A DNA stretch of 38,656 bases from CAZDYP01 sp964509505 (GTDB taxonomy: Bacteria > Chloroflexota > Anaerolineae > JACRMK01), in assembly GCA_964509505.1 (NCBI GenBank), contig CAZDYP010000024.1, positions 1 to 38,656 of the forward strand, written 5' to 3'. The number at the start of each line of letters is the position of its first letter. Positions within the stretch are counted from its first letter, which is position 1. This document shows, in pieces, positions 1 to 7,792 of the stretch. Position numbers and translations under genes: made by a program. Under the pieces are notes generated by a model. It made no database searches, had not been told where the DNA came from, and was given only the letters and a program-made list of their open reading frames with translations.

Positions 1-158
1 TTGACCAGGCGCCATCAGAAGGCGTCAGACTTTCGTGAGCAGTCCAACGCCTTCCGTGCGCGCCAACCTGCCATGAAGATACACTGTCGGCGTAAAAAAA
101 GCGTTAAAAACTTGGAGGCGTGTGAAAAATTTTGTGGCGATTTTGATAAGGCAGTCGC

Positions 159-335
159 TCACGCGACAGTCAGCGCCGCCCCCACCCTGGCTTCATGCTC
201 ATTGGATGCGGTTTCCAGCGTGGCTGCGGTGAGCGATTCGGCTAGGTTGCTCGCCTGCAACAGCTTCTTCGCCTCCTCGTTGTCACGCACGGTCTTCGCC
301 TTTTCTTCTCTTGTAAACGCCTCACCCCTCCATTA
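159..335 (-). other. possible gene remnant without a start codon
   Basis: On the minus strand an open frame ending at TGA 159-161 reads as hydrophilic, helix-prone protein (for example EEAKKLLQASNLAESL). It has no ATG, GTG or TTG near its upstream end and a TAA follows at about 338. The plus-strand frame opposite it looks like its shadow. A TATAAT lies on the minus strand at about 332-337. No family is recognised. It may be the tail of a decayed gene. The rest of 1-446 shows no convincing gene. Confidence 0.2.
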
Positions 336-446
336 TAATCTTACCACCTCATACAAGTTATACTTGGCGCGGTCCCAAGTTGCGCCTGGTTCGACACCGC
401 AAACTACGCTGTCACCCTGCTAGTTGGTGAAAGTACTCAGTAGCCT

Positions 447-1565
447 ATGTATGCCCCCGATGCCGTCGCCGCCGATATTGAAAATTTTCGGCGCGCGACG
501 CAAGAACGACAAGCCTACAAGCCGCTCTACGTCAAACTCAAATTGATTTATGGCTGCAACCTCAAATGCGAGATGTGCAACCATTGGCGGTTCCATCGTG
601 AACAACCCCTTCCCCACGCGCGTTTGTTATCATTGCTCGCTGAGCTGGCCGCGCTCGGTTGTCGCAAGATTCATCTGACGGGCGGCGAGCCGTTGTTGCG
701 CGGTCACGTCCCCGAGCTCATCGCGCACGCAACAGCGTTGGGCATCCGCGCGAACATGACGACGAACGGGACGCTTGTGGATAAAGACAAAGCGAAGGCG
801 TTAATCGAAGCGGGGTTGCGGGGCGTGAATGTGTCGCTCGATTCACCCAAGCGGAAAATTCACGACCATGTGCGCGGCGTAGCGGGCGCTTGGAAGAAGA
901 CGACGCGTGCCATCGAGCATTTTCACCGCTACGCGCACAAGGGGAAATTGATGCTACGGATCAACACCGTCGTCAACTCGCTCAACTACGAGAGTCTGCT
1001 GACGTTGCCCGACCTCGCACACGAGTTGGGCGCAGATAATCTCAACCTCATTGCGGTGGACGATCATTGTGGTCCATCGCTCTCGTTGAGCCGACGACAG
1101 ATTGGCGAGTACAACGCACGGGTCGCGCCACACATCGCCGCGCGCGCCTTAGCGTTGGGCTTGATGACGCACGAGGATGAGGCGTATCCATTTGGACGCA
1201 CGGAGCATGAAATCAAGCGCGCAAAATATGGGCAATACGCGCAAGGCTGGTACGACTGTCATCCGTGCTTCGCGCCATGGACACACACGCTGATTGACTA
1301 CAACGGCCTCGTCTATGTGTGTTGCATGACGCGCGAGCAAATCGAGCCGCTCGGCGACGTGAAGACGCAGAGCTTCGCAGACATCTGGCGCGGCAGCGGC
1401 TACCAAGTGATACGCCGCATGATGCACCCGCCGCAGCTGGCGATGTGTCGGCGGTGCGATGATTTTTTGGAAGAGAATCGGAAGCTGTTGGAAATTGTGG
1501 AGGAGGTAAACGAGGGAACGAGCGACACGTCGCGGGGAAACGAGAAAATGGATAATAAGAGCTAG
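447..1565 (+). CDS. radical SAM protein with SPASM-like C-terminal cysteine region
   Basis: Predicted radical SAM enzyme (372 aa) that binds a [4Fe-4S] cluster and cleaves S-adenosylmethionine; the substrate cannot be told. Seen: the cluster motif C37-X3-C41-X2-C44, a GGEP motif at residues 79-82, and a cysteine-rich C-terminal part (C271, C274, C292, C293, C334, C337) that probably holds an auxiliary cluster as in SPASM or twitch proteins. The text around the second cysteine set (YNGLVYVCC, then LGDVKTQSFADIW) is typical of SPASM proteins. The ATG at 447 is the only good start and has no strong Shine-Dalgarno. The last 16 residues come from a low-complexity word array running past the stop, so the native C-terminus may have been altered. 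Glycosyltransferase genes lie downstream. Confidence 0.85.
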   Translation: MYAPDAVAADIENFRRATQERQAYKPLYVKLKLIYGCNLKCEMCNHWRFHREQPLPHARLLSLLAELAALGCRKIHLTGGEPLLRGHVPELIAHATALGIRANMTTNGTLVDKDKAKALIEAGLRGVNVSLDSPKRKIHDHVRGVAGAWKKTTRAIEHFHRYAHKGKLMLRINTVVNSLNYESLLTLPDLAHELGADNLNLIAVDDHCGPSLSLSRRQIGEYNARVAPHIAARALALGLMTHEDEAYPFGRTEHEIKRAKYGQYAQGWYDCHPCFAPWTHTLIDYNGLVYVCCMTREQIEPLGDVKTQSFADIWRGSGYQVIRRMMHPPQLAMCRRCDDFLEENRKLLEIVEEVNEGTSDTSRGNEKMDNKS

Positions 1566-1622
1566 TCTCGTTTCCTCCTCTACCCGTTTACCCGCCCACC
1601 CAGTCACTCGTTTCCCCATTCA
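1503..1622. repeat. word array with inverted arms at the 3' end of the radical SAM gene
   Basis: Variants of AAACGAG and GTAAACG on the left are answered by CTCGTTTCC and CGTTTACC on the right. GGGGAAACGAG (1534-1544) is perfectly complementary to CTCGTTTCCCC (1607-1617), and GGTAAACG (1505-1512) to CGTTTACC (1585-1592). The array covers the radical SAM stop codon and could form a hairpin between the convergent genes. A similar word family appears at about 18040-18100. Confidence 0.7.
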
Positions 1623-1628
1623 CGCCCT

Positions 1629-1928
1629 TCAGCTCAAGTCGTCGAATGTATCGTCGTCCGTATCAGTGTCGTCGTTCAAATCACGCTCATACGTGCTTGC
1701 CAGCGCGAAGGTCGTCAAGTCTGTTTGATCGTACGTCTGCGCGGTAATCGGCAGCGCAATCGGTTGCGCCAGACCTTGTTGACAGGCAAGGCACGTCAAG
1801 CCCTGCGTCGTGACCGACACATGCTCATCACAATAGCTGCGTCCGCATTGAACGCATCTGCCCAGCGCCGCATTATCGCAGCGATGCGGCGTCAAAAAAC
1901 CCACGACCATTTCGCATTGATTGGTCAT
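1629..1928 (-). CDS. small B-box-like zinc-finger protein
   Basis: A 99-aa protein with clustered metal ligands: C5, C17, C25, C28, C33, H36, C46 and C49. The spacing CVQCGRSYCDEH followed by CLAC resembles short bacterial B-box-like zinc fingers, which are usually binding modules rather than enzymes. The C-terminal 30 residues are strongly acidic (a run of D and T). The start is firm: GGAGG lies five bases before ATG. It is divergent from the glycosyltransferase at 1946, with only 17 bp between the starts, so the two must share a very compact or overlapping promoter region. The partner and role are unknown. Confidence 0.65.
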   Translation of the reverse strand: MTNQCEMVVGFLTPHRCDNAALGRCVQCGRSYCDEHVSVTTQGLTCLACQQGLAQPIALPITAQTYDQTDLTTFALASTYERDLNDDTDTDDDTFDDLS

Positions 1929-1945
1929 TTAACCTCCATGCCTCA

Positions 1946-3064
1946 ATGAGAATTGCCCTACTCACCGAAAAATATCCGCCCGACATCGGCGGTCTCGCCG
2001 TCTCTGCCGCACGCCTCGCGCAGCTGCTCGCGACAGCAGGGCATCGCGTTCATGTCTTCGCGCCAGCAGCGCAAACAAAACGCGCAGAGCATGATGGCAT
2101 CGTCGTGCAACGCATCGGCGTGCAGCGCCGCGCCGACGACTCGCTGACCGCCTGGTTCGAATCCGTCGTCGCGCAACACCAGCAACAACCTTTCGATGTT
2201 TTGCACGCCTACTACCTCACGCAAGCGGGTTTCATCGCCGCGTATGCAGGGCGTTACCTCGACGTGCCATCCATCGTCAGCGCGCGCGGCAACGACCTTG
2301 ACCGCGCACTCTTCGACTCCAGCAAAGCTGCGCACATCCTCTATGCGCTGCAACACGCCAGCGCCATCACCACCAACGCGCACGACCTCGCGCGCAAAGC
2401 GCAAGCGTTATGCGGACGCGAGGCGACGGTGATACCCAACGGCATTGACGCAGCGCACTTCACCGCTGCGCCACGCGATGAAAGATTGGCTCACTCATTA
2501 GGCGTTCACGCTTTGCCCATCATCGCTTTCGTCGGCGAAGCGCGCGCGAAGAAAGGACTCGCGCCATTGCTCGTCGCGTTTCGTGAGCTGGCGCGACAAC
2601 GCCCCTGCGCCTTGTTGCTCATCGGCGGTGTGCGCGAGGGTGACGATGCGGCCATGGTCAAAGTCTTTCAGAAGCAGAACCCTGATGCGCGCCTCGTCGT
2701 CGTGCCGTATGTCTCGACTGAAGCGCTGCCCGCCTACTACAATTTGCTCGACGTGTGTGTGTTGCCCGCCTTGCGTGATGGTCTGCCGAATGCACTGCTC
2801 GAAGCGATGGCTTGCGAGCGCGCCATTGTCGCCACACCCGTCGGCGGCATACCCGACGCCATCACGAATGAGGTAAATGGCTTGCTCGTGCCTGTAGGCG
2901 ATGCGACGGCGTTAGCATCAGCTATCCACACGCTGCTTGACGATGTGCCCTTGCGTCAACGACTCGGACGCCATGCGCGCGAGACGATTCTGCAACGCTT
3001 CACGCCACAACGGGAATTAGAAGGCAACCTCGGGGTGTATCAAAAAGTAAAAAGTAATGAGTAA
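1946..3064 (+). CDS. glycosyltransferase family 4 (GT-B fold)
   Basis: Predicted retaining glycosyltransferase of 372 aa that moves a sugar from a nucleotide-sugar donor to a glycan or lipid acceptor. The N-terminal half has the glycine-rich acceptor-side loop (YPPDIGGLAVSAARLA) and the C-terminal half has the GT4 donor-binding signature: VIPNGID, FVGEARAKKGL, then DGLPNALLEAMACERAIVAT containing the E-X7-E-like pair, then GG.PD.I. The length is normal for GT4. The last residues (SNE) and the stop codon are encoded by the left arm of an inverted repeat shared with the convergent GT4 gene. The neighbouring glycosyltransferase and radical SAM gene suggest surface glycan synthesis, by inference. 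The acceptor is not predictable. Confidence 0.9.
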   Translation: MRIALLTEKYPPDIGGLAVSAARLAQLLATAGHRVHVFAPAAQTKRAEHDGIVVQRIGVQRRADDSLTAWFESVVAQHQQQPFDVLHAYYLTQAGFIAAYAGRYLDVPSIVSARGNDLDRALFDSSKAAHILYALQHASAITTNAHDLARKAQALCGREATVIPNGIDAAHFTAAPRDERLAHSLGVHALPIIAFVGEARAKKGLAPLLVAFRELARQRPCALLLIGGVREGDDAAMVKVFQKQNPDARLVVVPYVSTEALPAYYNLLDVCVLPALRDGLPNALLEAMACERAIVATPVGGIPDAITNEVNGLLVPVGDATALASAIHTLLDDVPLRQRLGRHARETILQRFTPQRELEGNLGVYQKVKSNE

Positions 3065-3116
3065 TTGGTGATGTGTGATGCCCAATTACTCATTACTCAT
3101 TACTCATTACTAATTT
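3053..3116. terminator. 16-bp perfect inverted repeat between two convergent glycosyltransferases
   Basis: AGTAATGAGTAATTGG (3053-3068) is exactly complementary to 3082-3097, with a 13-base loop. The right arm continues as tandem CATTACT words, then TAATTTTT. Each arm contains the stop codon of one of the two convergent genes, so both proteins end in SNE. It probably works as a bidirectional terminator. Confidence 0.7.
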
Positions 3117-4268
3117 TTCATACACCTTCCCCAACTTCTTCTGCGCCTGATGCCACGTCAAATGTTGATGCGCGTGTTGTGCCGCATTGGTCGCCAATGT
3201 TTCTGCAAGTATGCGGTCACGTAGCACACGCACGATTTGTCGCGCGAGGTCTTGGGCATCGTTGGGCGCGAACAGCAATGCGTCTATGTCTTCGCGCACG
3301 AGCTCGCGCACGACAGGCAGGTTCGCGGCGACGAGCGGGCGTCCAATCGCCATGTATTCGATCACCTTGAGCGGACAGCAGCCTTGCGTCACGTTGCGAT
3401 CAGTCAAAGCGAGCGGTGCGACGCACACATCCGCCGACGCGATGAGCGCGGGAATCTCGTGATGCGGCACGGCAGGCTCGACGCTGACGTGCGCCTCCAA
3501 GTTGAGTTTGCGAATCTGCTTCGTCAACAATTTGCGTGAGCGTTTGCGCCCGCGGCCAACAATACGGACTTTGGCTTGGTGTGATTGTAGCACAATGGGC
3601 ATGGCTTCAATCAACACCTCAAGCCCTTGCCAATCCGCCAGCGTGCCGATGTAGAGAATCGTCGGCGTATGCCCATCGCTGAACAACAATGGGGCCGCTT
3701 GAAAATCTTTTGAGCTGATGCCGTTGGGAATGACGGTGATGCGTTTCTGCAACACGCCCAAGCTCGTCAGATACGCGCGCGTCACATCCGATGGACAGAT
3801 AATCGCATCCGACAGCGCCAACGTCGCCAGCTCTTGTTCGCGGATTTTCATCAGCAACGGACTGTCACGCAACGCTGGATAATGATATTTCAATTCGACG
3901 CTTTGTAGCCCATTGACCTCGAACAGCGTTTTGTATCCGTAGAGCTGCCGCTGTTGTGCGAGCGGCCACCCGCTCCACACCGAACGGTAGTGTACGACAT
4001 CGTATCGTTCACGTGCAGCCACATGCTCCATAATGGCCTGACCAAACGTGATGGCGCGCTCGAGAAAATTTTCGTTAGGGTCCGTTGGCACACGTGTGAC
4101 CATTGCGCCTTCATACATATCATGCTCAGGTAAGATCCCATCGCCAACCGTGAAGAGCTGCACGTCGTAGCCTTGCGCGACGAGGCCGCGCACGAAATAG
4201 GTGATGTGCGTGCTGGCGCCTTTGGGGCTCGGCACGACATCGAAAGCGGAGTAGAGCACACGAGGCAT
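3093..4268 (-). CDS. glycosyltransferase family 4
   Basis: Predicted GT-B glycosyltransferase of about 391 aa. The N-terminus MPRVLYSAFDVVPSPKGAST has the usual glycine/serine loop. The C-terminal half has VIPNGISSKDF, ILYIGTLADWQGLEVLIEAM, a VGRG segment and PLKVIEYMAIGRPLVA, the nucleotide-sugar binding signature of GT4. The open frame runs 17 codons further upstream, but those codons lie in a stuttering AGTAGCAGGTAGCAGG-type array and are unlikely to be native, so I place the start at the ATG at 4268. No clear Shine-Dalgarno is visible there, because the array begins immediately upstream. Convergent with the GT4 gene at 1946. Confidence 0.88.
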   Translation of the reverse strand: MPRVLYSAFDVVPSPKGASTHITYFVRGLVAQGYDVQLFTVGDGILPEHDMYEGAMVTRVPTDPNENFLERAITFGQAIMEHVAARERYDVVHYRSVWSGWPLAQQRQLYGYKTLFEVNGLQSVELKYHYPALRDSPLLMKIREQELATLALSDAIICPSDVTRAYLTSLGVLQKRITVIPNGISSKDFQAAPLLFSDGHTPTILYIGTLADWQGLEVLIEAMPIVLQSHQAKVRIVGRGRKRSRKLLTKQIRKLNLEAHVSVEPAVPHHEIPALIASADVCVAPLALTDRNVTQGCCPLKVIEYMAIGRPLVAANLPVVRELVREDIDALLFAPNDAQDLARQIVRVLRDRILAETLATNAAQHAHQHLTWHQAQKKLGKVYEKLVMSNE

Positions 4269-4384
4269 AGCTGGCAGCTGGCAGATAGCAAGTAGCAGGT
4301 AGCAGGTAGCAAATGGCAAGTAGCAGCTCGCTGGTGGCTATTCGCTATTCGCTATTCGCCATTCGCTATCCGCCATTCGCAGTA
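4269..4384. repeat. stuttering word array between divergent genes
   Basis: Left part: repeats of AGCTGGC, GTAGCAG and AGCAAATGG. Right part: repeats of CTATTCG and CCATTCG. It occupies the whole spacer between the divergent glycosyltransferase and membrane-protein genes and is probably non-coding. Open frames through it give low-complexity peptides on both strands. Confidence 0.7.
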
Positions 4385-4390
4385 ATGGTA

Positions 4391-4396
4391 TATAAT
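4391..4396 (+). promoter_or_regulatory. possible -10 element for the membrane protein gene
   Basis: A perfect TATAAT within GTATATAATG sits just after the word array and about 10 bases before the ATG at 4406. No good -35 is visible at 17 bp. Confidence 0.3.
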
Positions 4397-4405
4397 GTAG
4401 CACAA

Positions 4406-5278
4406 ATGGCAAATTTCGCTCCCGTCTATCTTTCAATGAGCGATCAGCCGCGCGCCATTTTGAAAGCGATGGACGCTCTAGTGGCGCAGCGCGCGGTCGC
4501 CGCAGCGCGTTTTCACAAACGCAAATGGATTCCCCGCATTTTGTTTCTGGTTGGACTTGGTTTGCCCGTCGTTGATTTCGTGTTGGGTTACAATTTTTGC
4601 ACGTTCACGCCCGCAGGTGTCGCGGTGTGCCTCATCGCGTTTTTCATGTCGCGCCGCTTGCGAGCGAATCGCACCAGTGACGCCTTCGCACCCCAATACG
4701 CGACGGCGCGCGAAATCGTCCACACCTTGCGCGACGACCTCAACCCCAAGCGCAGCTTCTTCGGCCATCTCGACCTCACGGGCGGACAACAAAAAAACAA
4801 ATTGACGCGCGAAGCGACCAACGCGCAAGGGCATAAGGTGCAGTTCTATCGTGATGAATGGCTAACCGCGAAGCTCAAACTCTACGACGGCAACATGGTG
4901 CGCCTCTCCGTGATTGAATGGAACAAAGTGCGCGTCGGCTATTACAAGCGTAATGCGCGCGGCAAACAAAAATGGAAAGCGCCTAAACAAAGGAACGGGC
5001 ACGAAATGAAGGTGCGCCTCTCGGTCAATCCGCAACGCTATACCATCGCGCCCAAAGATTACATCCGGGTCGGCGCAAAAGTCGGCGGGCTCGTCGTCAG
5101 CGCATTGAACACGCAAGGCGGCATCATTACGTTGTCGGCTTCGACCGATGCAATTTCTGCCGCTTCCACATCCGCCGAAATTTTGAACACGACGCCAGCG
5201 CCGCCCACAGCCACAGACATTCTCGGCGTGCTGCGTTTGACGTACGATTTGTTGCAACGCAAAGATCAAACCATGTAA
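4406..5278 (+). CDS. hypothetical membrane protein with two TM segments
   Basis: About 290 aa, family not recognised. A charged N-terminal helix is followed by two hydrophobic stretches (FLVGLGLPVVDFVLGY and AGVAVCLIAFFMS) separated by a very short loop, then a large basic soluble domain probably facing the cytoplasm. The start is uncertain. The frame opens at 4313, but its first 24 codons are a word array (AIRYSLFAIRY-type peptide). ATG 4406 and ATG 4436 are the real candidates, and neither has a strong ribosome site. If TATAAT at 4391 is used, 4436 would leave a normal leader. A strong hairpin separates it from the next membrane gene, with which it may work. Confidence 0.65.
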   Translation: MANFAPVYLSMSDQPRAILKAMDALVAQRAVAAARFHKRKWIPRILFLVGLGLPVVDFVLGYNFCTFTPAGVAVCLIAFFMSRRLRANRTSDAFAPQYATAREIVHTLRDDLNPKRSFFGHLDLTGGQQKNKLTREATNAQGHKVQFYRDEWLTAKLKLYDGNMVRLSVIEWNKVRVGYYKRNARGKQKWKAPKQRNGHEMKVRLSVNPQRYTIAPKDYIRVGAKVGGLVVSALNTQGGIITLSASTDAISAASTSAEILNTTPAPPTATDILGVLRLTYDLLQRKDQTM

Positions 5279-5280
5279 TG

Positions 5281-5314
5281 AGACCTCGCGGGTTTCCAAA
5301 AACCCGCGAGGTCT
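5281..5314 (+). terminator. 15-bp perfect hairpin after the membrane protein gene
   Basis: AGACCTCGCGGGTTT (5281-5295), loop CCAA, exact complement at 5300-5314, followed by TTGTCAAATT. There is no long T run, so it could terminate weakly or act as a processing site. GAGGTCT recurs at 5327-5333 just before the next ATG and could compete for pairing with the left arm. Confidence 0.7.
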
Positions 5315-5337
5315 TGTCAAATTAGAGAGGTCTCACC

Positions 5338-6918
5338 ATGAACACCAACAACTCTCGCCCCATCGTCACCGTCATTTTGGCGGTGGTGTTGATCATCATC
5401 GTGATGGGCGTCGCCGCCTTTTTTGCTTGGACAGGGCTCGCAGACAATACCAAGTTCGTCTCACAAGCCATTTGGTCGCAAACGTATGCCGAGACGCAGA
5501 CGATGAAAGTGATGAGCGCGAGCGATAAGCAAAAAATCGTCGTCGTGCAGAACCTCAGCAATCTGAGCAGCCTCGACGCCAACGGCAAGACGTTATTCAA
5601 GCGCGATTTCACATCGCCGTTGGTGACGACCTTTGGCGATGTCAACGGCGACAATCAAGATGACATCATCGTAGCGTCAGTGGGTCAGGGCGGCGTGGCC
5701 GTCACCCTCTTAGACCTCAAAGGTGAGGTGTGGCGCGTGTTGACGGTCAGGAACATGACGCGTCCGGAGCGCGTGTCTCTCATTCGCTTTGCGGGCAATC
5801 CGCAAATCATCGTCGGCGACAACGTGGGCAAACTTGCAGCGCTGAAACTGGACGGCACGGAGGTGTGGCGCGCGGAGTTGAAGCACGGCGGGGCGACGGA
5901 TGTGATTCGTGGGTTGGACGAAGTGAAGGTGGATGGCGGCGTATATCTCGCCGCCGCCAATCACGATGGACAAGTCGCCGTATATGATGCGACGGGCAAA
6001 CCGCGTTGGACATGGTGGCTTGGCTCGACGTTGCGACGGTTACGCGGTTTCGATTTGCGCGGCGATGGCAAGGGGCAAGTCGTCGTGGGCGGCGATAACA
6101 GTCGCGCCGTGTTGCTTGATGCGAACACAGGCAAAGAGGTGTGGGGCTTTTCGGTCGGTGGCGCAGTGACCGAAGCGCGCGAGGTGGAGAACGATGGCGA
6201 TCCTAAATCACGCGAGCTGATCATCGGCACGAAGAGCGGAGGTGTGATCGCAGTTAGTGTGGATGGGGTGCAGCTCTGGTCGGCAACGGTGGATGAGAAG
6301 GTCAACGAGATTGCGGGCGTGGATGTGGATGGCGATGGCATAGACGAGGTGATTGTCGGCGACGACGCGGGCAACGTGGCGCTGTTCAAGGGCAAGGGTA
6401 TTCGCGCGTCGCTCGCTTCACATAGTTCAGCCATCTCGCGCATTGACGCCGAGAAGGTTACGCAAGCCGATCAAATTGTGGTGACGGACGCCAGCAAGGT
6501 TACATTGCTGTCGCTGAAAAAAGAAACGGCGCCGATTTGGTACAACCCCCTGCTGGCCGGTGTGATTGTCTCTATTGTGATCGCGGGCGCGGCGTGGTTC
6601 ATTGCGACGATTCCGCCGAAGCCGGTGTTGCGCGCGGAAGCGACCGACCAAAGCGCGGAGGGGTTGCAATCGCGCTTACGCATGTTGCACGAAAGCATCG
6701 CCGATGTGGAGCGTTTGCGGCAAGCGGGTGAGATGGCGCCCGAAGCGTACACCGACCGTTTGCGCGAGCTGCGCGGCGAGTTGGCGAATACGGAGGCGGC
6801 GCTGCTCAAGGTGGGCGTAAAGATTCGACCGGAGACGAGCAAGTGTCCAAATTGCGGCGGCGCGTTGCCGCTCGGCATAGACAAGTGTGACTATTGTGGG
6901 GCGGTGGTGATTGCGTGA
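5338..6918 (+). CDS. membrane-anchored FG-GAP/PQQ-like beta-propeller with C-terminal zinc ribbon
   Basis: A 526-aa protein. An N-terminal TM (about residues 9-32) is followed by about 360 residues of beta-propeller repeats with DxDxDGxDE calcium-type loops (DVNGDNQDDIIVA, DVDGDGIDEVIVG) and PQQ-like strands (GTEVWRAEL, GKEVWGFSV). A second TM (about residues 402-425) leads to a coiled-coil segment (about 440-495) and a CPNC-X12-CDYC zinc ribbon at the end. The likely topology puts the propeller outside and the coiled coil and ribbon in the cytoplasm, which suggests a sensor or scaffold. GAGAGG precedes the ATG by a good distance. A strong terminator follows. The ligand is unknown. Confidence 0.8.
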   Translation: MNTNNSRPIVTVILAVVLIIIVMGVAAFFAWTGLADNTKFVSQAIWSQTYAETQTMKVMSASDKQKIVVVQNLSNLSSLDANGKTLFKRDFTSPLVTTFGDVNGDNQDDIIVASVGQGGVAVTLLDLKGEVWRVLTVRNMTRPERVSLIRFAGNPQIIVGDNVGKLAALKLDGTEVWRAELKHGGATDVIRGLDEVKVDGGVYLAAANHDGQVAVYDATGKPRWTWWLGSTLRRLRGFDLRGDGKGQVVVGGDNSRAVLLDANTGKEVWGFSVGGAVTEAREVENDGDPKSRELIIGTKSGGVIAVSVDGVQLWSATVDEKVNEIAGVDVDGDGIDEVIVGDDAGNVALFKGKGIRASLASHSSAISRIDAEKVTQADQIVVTDASKVTLLSLKKETAPIWYNPLLAGVIVSIVIAGAAWFIATIPPKPVLRAEATDQSAEGLQSRLRMLHESIADVERLRQAGEMAPEAYTDRLRELRGELANTEAALLKVGVKIRPETSKCPNCGGALPLGIDKCDYCGAVVIA

Positions 6919-6926
6919 AAGGGAAA

Positions 6927-6978
6927 GAAGAAAGAAAGACCTGACATCCTCCATCAGGTTTTTCTTTTTCTTGCAAGA
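6927..6978. terminator. bidirectional terminator
   Basis: ACCTGA (6939-6944) pairs with TCAGGT (6954-6959). The stem is extended by an A-rich left flank (AAAGAAAGAAAG) facing a T-rich right flank (TTTTTCTTTTTCTT), which serves transcription from either side of this convergent junction. Confidence 0.75.
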
Positions 6979-6994
6979 AAGATTTTAACGCCAC

Positions 6995-7344
6995 TCATGT
7001 CTGAGCAAAGCGCACTCTCGTCTCAGTGACTACGACAAATCGGTCAGGCAGCTGTTCGGCGTAACTTTGCAGGAGTCGCCTGAGCGTTTCGATTTTGACA
7101 ACGGCGCGTTCATCCTCAAGCCGCAAGAAAACAACACCATGATGTGGGCGGCGCTCGCGATAGACCTTTTCGCCGAAGTCCTTGTCATTCGTGATCAATA
7201 TCCAATGCTCAGTATAGGCTTTGATGGTGATGTCATCGTCTGTGATGCCACGCGCCTCGTCATACACGGAGAAGACTTCGTGTGACTGCGTCCGTAGCCA
7301 TGCGGCACGGCAGGACCTGTGCATTCGTCCACCAGAAACCGCAT
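6995..7344 (-). pseudogene. DUF5615 PIN-like toxin, frameshifted
   Basis: Two overlapping frames together give one DUF5615 (PIN-like nuclease fold) protein. The proper N-terminus MRFLVDECTGPAV starts at 7344, and the body (AAWLRTQSHEVFSVYDEARG, then DDDITIKAY, LITNDKDFGEKV, RFVVVTE) continues in the next frame to 6995. The junction is at about 7305-7306 and is explained by loss of one base (GTGGCC read as GTGCC). Acidic residues expected in the active site (D6, the DDD run, ND..DF) are all present across the two frames. The ATG overlaps the stop of the upstream DUF433 gene by one base (TAATG). Either the toxin is really inactivated or this is an assembly or sequencing error. The repaired length would be about 116 aa, normal for the family. 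Confidence 0.8.
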
Positions 7345-7592
7345 TACGCCATCTCCATAGCCAAAGGCATGAAGGTCGTATTCTCTAACGACTTCGTAGC
7401 AAACAGAATGCAAGCTTGGATATCTTCTGGCGTCAGTCCCTTGTATTCACTGATAACTTCGGACACCGTCGCACCGTGCGCTAGCAGATTGAGAATGTAT
7501 TCCACGGTGAGGCGTGTGCCGCGAATAATGGGCTTGCCAACCATGACTTTCGGATTGAGGGTGATGCGCTCAAGCAATTGTTGGTCTTTCAT
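7344..7592 (-). CDS. DUF433 antitoxin
   Basis: An 82-aa protein with the classic DUF433 text: ITLNPKVMVGKPIIRGTRL, then VEYILNLLAHGATVSEV, then YKGLTPEDIQACILFA. The family is a winged-helix DNA-binding antitoxin that commonly precedes a DUF5615 PIN-like toxin, as here, and is expected to bind the toxin and repress the operon. AGGAGAG precedes the ATG at a good distance. The stop overlaps the toxin ATG. About 60 bp upstream lies a MITE-like element. Confidence 0.92.
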   Translation of the reverse strand: MKDQQLLERITLNPKVMVGKPIIRGTRLTVEYILNLLAHGATVSEVISEYKGLTPEDIQACILFATKSLENTTFMPLAMEMA

Positions 7593-7652
7593 CGTTTAGC
7601 TCTCCTACGCCTATGATGCACTGAACACTTTGATAGGGAAAACTCATACTTA

Positions 7653-7792
7653 GAAAGTGTTTTGAAAATATAAGACCGAGACCCTAACGGGTTCGCTGGC
7701 CAGCACCAAAGCATTGCACGCAGGCTGTCTGCGCAACGTGTGAACCCGCTGCGCCAGAAAAACCTTTAGGGTCTGAATTTCAAAACACTCTC
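7653..7792. mobile_element. 140-bp MITE-like element, copy 1
   Basis: Terminal inverted repeats GAAAGTGTTTTGAA and TTCAAAACACTCTC, flanked by direct TTA (7650-7652 and 7793-7795). An inner inverted pair is formed by GACCCTAACGG and CTTTAGGGTC. It has no coding capacity. It matches the reverse complement of 16456-16595 over the same 140 bp with few differences. The TTA next to the kinase gene is that gene's stop codon. The ends and a TNA-type target resemble IS5-family elements (inference). Confidence 0.85.

Noticed and set aside
380..405. GGTTCGACACC resembling a tRNA T-arm
   Set aside because: No acceptor stem, anticodon arm or CCA end could be built around it.
1..423. 140-codon plus-strand open frame from TTG
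   Set aside because: Composition is that of a shadow (Ser/Ala/Cys-rich, no family text); the opposite strand reads more like protein in part of it.
4269..4384. CRISPR-like repeats
   Set aside because: Words are 6-8 bp, imperfect and without spacers of constant length; no cas genes are present.
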